Positions 61,999-64,000 of a DNA stretch of 64,000 nucleotides are shown here, piece after piece. The stretch's first letter is position 1. Every line of letters starts with the position of its first letter. Position numbers and translations under genes: made by a program. Under the pieces are notes generated by a model. It had not been told where the DNA came from and did not search any database. It saw nothing but the letters and a program-made list of their open reading frames with translations. Where the stretch lies: NCBI RefSeq assembly GCF_022012435.1, contig NZ_JAKLUA010000001.1:1-64000 (forward strand), given 5' to 3'. This stretch comes from Bradyrhizobium zhengyangense. GTDB taxonomy: Bacteria; Pseudomonadota; Alphaproteobacteria; Rhizobiales; Xanthobacteraceae.

Positions 61999-63027
61999 CT
62001 ACTCCGCCGTTTTTTCGCGCAAGCGCTGCGCATAGACGTTGATGATCAGGGCGGCCAGCAGGATCAGGCCGCGGATCAGGATCTTCAGGAAGCTGTCGAT
62101 GTTGACGTGGTCGAGGCCATTGTTGAGCACGCCGAGCACGAACAGGCCGACGATGGTGTTGCCGATGCCGCCGCGCCCGCCGAACAGGCTGGTGCCGCCG
62201 ACCACGACGGCGGCGATGGAGTCGAGCAGATAGGTGTCGAACTCGTTCTGCTGCGCGCTGCCGAAATGGGCGACGCCGAGCATGCCGCCGATGCCGGAGC
62301 ACACCGCGGAGATGATCATCACGCTGCCCAAGATGAGCTTGACGTTGAGGCCGGAATATTCGGCCGCCTCGCGATTTCCCCCGACCATGTAGACGTAGCG
62401 GCCGAAGCGCGTGTAGGTCAGCACGAGGTGGCCGGCGAGCAGCATGATGGCGGCGACGATGACGATCCAGGGTATGCCGCCGATCGAGCCCGAGCCGAGG
62501 GTCGTGATCAGACTCGGGACCTTGTAGGCGATCTGGCCACGCACCAGGAGGGCCGAGATGCCGGCCGCGATCTGCATCATGGCCAGCGTCATGATGAAGG
62601 AGGGGATGCCGATGACCGTCAGCCCCAGCGCGTTGACGAGGCCGAGAGCCGCGCAGAGCAGGAGCGACAGGATGATCGCGATCGCGCCGGGCAGCGGGAT
62701 GTTGGCGATGTTGACGTAGGACTCCTGCAGCGTGAAGTAGGCGACCGCGATGCCGGTGACGTTGGCGATGCCGGCAATCGAGAGGTCGATCTCGGCGCAG
62801 AGGATCACGAAGGTGAGGCCGACGGCGATGATGCCTGTGACCGACACCTGCGTCAGGATATTGCCGAGATTGTCGATGGTCGCGAAGGAGGGGCTGGCGA
62901 CGGCGAAGAAGGCGGACAGGAAGATCAGCGTCAGGAACGGCGCGATGTTGCGCATCTGCGAGCGCAGGAAGGTCGCAACGCCGCGTGCGCGTTGGCTTGC
63001 TGCCGGTGCCGTCTCACTGCTCGCCAT
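61999..63027 (-). CDS. Sugar-type ABC transporter permease (RbsC-like)
   Basis: 342 residues, ATG at 63027. About ten membrane helices of the BPD_transp_2 family, with VSVTGIIAVGLTFVILCAEIDLS near the N-terminus and the conserved NREAAEYSGLNVKLILGSVM (EAA-like coupling loop) and VVGGTSLFGGRGGIGNTIVG. It forms the channel for a ribose/xylose-like or related solute. It starts 12 bases after the ATPase gene. Confidence 0.9.
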   Translation of the reverse strand: MASSETAPAASQRARGVATFLRSQMRNIAPFLTLIFLSAFFAVASPSFATIDNLGNILTQVSVTGIIAVGLTFVILCAEIDLSIAGIANVTGIAVAYFTLQESYVNIANIPLPGAIAIILSLLLCAALGLVNALGLTVIGIPSFIMTLAMMQIAAGISALLVRGQIAYKVPSLITTLGSGSIGGIPWIVIVAAIMLLAGHLVLTYTRFGRYVYMVGGNREAAEYSGLNVKLILGSVMIISAVCSGIGGMLGVAHFGSAQQNEFDTYLLDSIAAVVVGGTSLFGGRGGIGNTIVGLFVLGVLNNGLDHVNIDSFLKILIRGLILLAALIINVYAQRLREKTAE

Positions 63028-63039
63028 TGTGCTTCTCCG

Positions 63040-64000
63040 TCACGCCGCTTCCAGCAGGCGGTCCTTGCTGACCGGCTCGTTCTTGAATTCCCGCACCAAC
63101 GCGCCGCGCTTGAGCACAAGGATGCGGTCGGCCAGCGACAGCACCGTTTCCGGCTCGGTCGACAGCACGATGATCGCGAGTCCCCTGGCGCGGAGGTCGC
63201 GGACGATGTTGATGACGTCGTTCTTGGCGCCGACATCCATGCCGCGGGTCGGCTCGCACAGCACGAGCAGCTTGGGCGGATAGGTCAGCCATTTTGCCAG
63301 CGCAACCTTCTGCTGGTTGCCGCCCGACAGCATGCCGAGATCGAGGCCGACCACCGGCGGCCTGATTTGCAGCTGCTCGACCTGGCGCTGGGCGATATCG
63401 CGCTCCTGCGCCGGCTTGAGCAGCAGCGACGAGATGCGGTCGAGGATGCTGATCGAGATGTTCTTGTAGACCGGCTCCTGGTGGAACAGCATCGCGCGCC
63501 GGCTCTCCGGCACCAGCGCGATGCCCGCGCGCCGCGCCGCCGCCGTGCTGGCGAAAGTCTTGGACGCGCCTTCGACGATCAGCGTGCCGGTGTCGGGCTT
63601 CAGCTTGCCGAACAGGATGCGCGACAGCTCCTGCTGGCCGCAGCCCATGAAGCCGTAGATGCCGAGCACCTCTCCGGCGCGGGCCTCGAAGGAGACGTCC
63701 TTGAGGCTGCGCGCCAGCGACAGCTGGTCGACCTTCAGCACGACCGAGCTGTCGCTCGGTTTCGGCAGCATCAGATCATCGGTGTAGCTGTGCTCGAGCG
63801 CCTCGCCGCCGCGGCCGATCATGGCCTCGATCAGCGCGCCCTTGGTGGTCGCAGCGCTTGCGGTCTCGGCGACCTTCCGCCCGTTGCGGAAGACAGTCAC
63901 CGTGTCGGAGACGCGAAGAATGTCCTCGATGAAATGCGAGATGAAGACGATGGCCGTGCCTTCCTCGCGCAAGCGCCGCAGCGTCGTAAACAGCCGCTCG
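63040..64000 (-). CDS. Sugar-type ABC ATPase, C-terminal part (cut by window edge)
   Basis: About 320 residues of a two-domain ATPase of the RbsA/MglA type; the N-terminal domain lies beyond the window. Visible are the end of domain 1 (IVFISHFIEDILRVSDTVTV) and domain 2: ARAGEVLGIYGFMGCGQQEL (a Walker A lacking the usual GK[S/T]), signature MLSGGNQQKVALAKWL and Walker B LLVLCEPTRGMDVGAK. A degenerate second Walker A is normal for this class. It energises the adjacent permease. Confidence 0.9.
   Translation of the reverse strand, partial: ERLFTTLRRLREEGTAIVFISHFIEDILRVSDTVTVFRNGRKVAETASAATTKGALIEAMIGRGGEALEHSYTDDLMLPKPSDSSVVLKVDQLSLARSLKDVSFEARAGEVLGIYGFMGCGQQELSRILFGKLKPDTGTLIVEGASKTFASTAAARRAGIALVPESRRAMLFHQEPVYKNISISILDRISSLLLKPAQERDIAQRQVEQLQIRPPVVGLDLGMLSGGNQQKVALAKWLTYPPKLLVLCEPTRGMDVGAKNDVINIVRDLRARGLAIIVLSTEPETVLSLADRILVLKRGALVREFKNEPVSKDRLLEAA

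Overview
The window looks like a chromosomal segment of a Bradyrhizobium or close relative (Alphaproteobacteria, Nitrobacteraceae). This is a judgement from remembered family resemblance: GC-rich coding sequence, a complete nuoA-N operon followed by birA, an RNase J gene, a methylmalonyl-CoA epimerase gene and a DUF1467 gene, several very small proteins of kinds I associate with this genus, and palindromic intergenic repeats of rhizobial type. No database search was possible.

Positions 1-10,250 are accessory DNA that ends at a tRNA-Val(TAC) gene. The left part (1-5,540) holds gene fragments (a YaaC-like and a SOS-response-associated-peptidase remnant that overlap stop-to-start), an HNH-like protein and a scatter of small, mostly unrecognised genes. 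The right part (5,786-10,013) is a compact minus-strand gene run. It goes from a small gene beside the tRNA, through a winged-helix replication-initiator-like gene carrying three 18-base hairpin repeats inside its coding sequence, several unknown overlapping genes including a coiled-coil protein, to a terminase-small-subunit-like gene. No capsid, portal, large terminase or integrase gene is visible. That layout resembles a phage satellite or the early end of a degraded prophage integrated at the 3' end of the tRNA. Next to the tRNA is a second tRNA-Val-like sequence lacking the T-arm.

Positions 10,250-30,100 are backbone genes. They include a cytochrome P450, a SAM methyltransferase, a heavy-metal efflux operon on the minus strand (CzcI-like protein, czcC, czcB, czcA, CDF transporter) with a terminator-like leader hairpin, a membrane protein preceded by a 24-residue peptide gene, and MarR and AraC regulators back to back. 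They also include peptidase T, an HU-family protein with a Lys-rich repeat, tRNA-Asp(GTC), a secreted alpha/beta hydrolase, and a module of a Rieske oxygenase and an MFS transporter with a divergent MarR regulator and a 19-base palindrome between the two.

Positions 30,316-45,878 are the whole proton-pumping NADH:quinone oxidoreductase operon, nuoA to nuoN in canonical order. Two extra genes are embedded: an FkbM-type methyltransferase between nuoD and nuoE, whose start overlaps the nuoD stop, and a 67-residue membrane protein between nuoE and nuoF, whose start overlaps the nuoE stop. NuoL also carries a His/Asp-rich insertion after its first membrane helix. birA, the RNase J gene, the epimerase gene and a DUF1467 gene follow on the same strand.

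Positions 49,100-64,000 hold methylthioribose kinase (its 5' end abuts a palindromic repeat), a complete Dpp/Opp-type peptide ABC transporter, a CBS-domain protein, a chromate transporter, a Tat-exported multicopper oxidase, a decayed serine hydrolase gene, and part of a sugar-type ABC transporter that runs off the right edge. Intergenic stretches not listed as features were read and showed nothing I could support.
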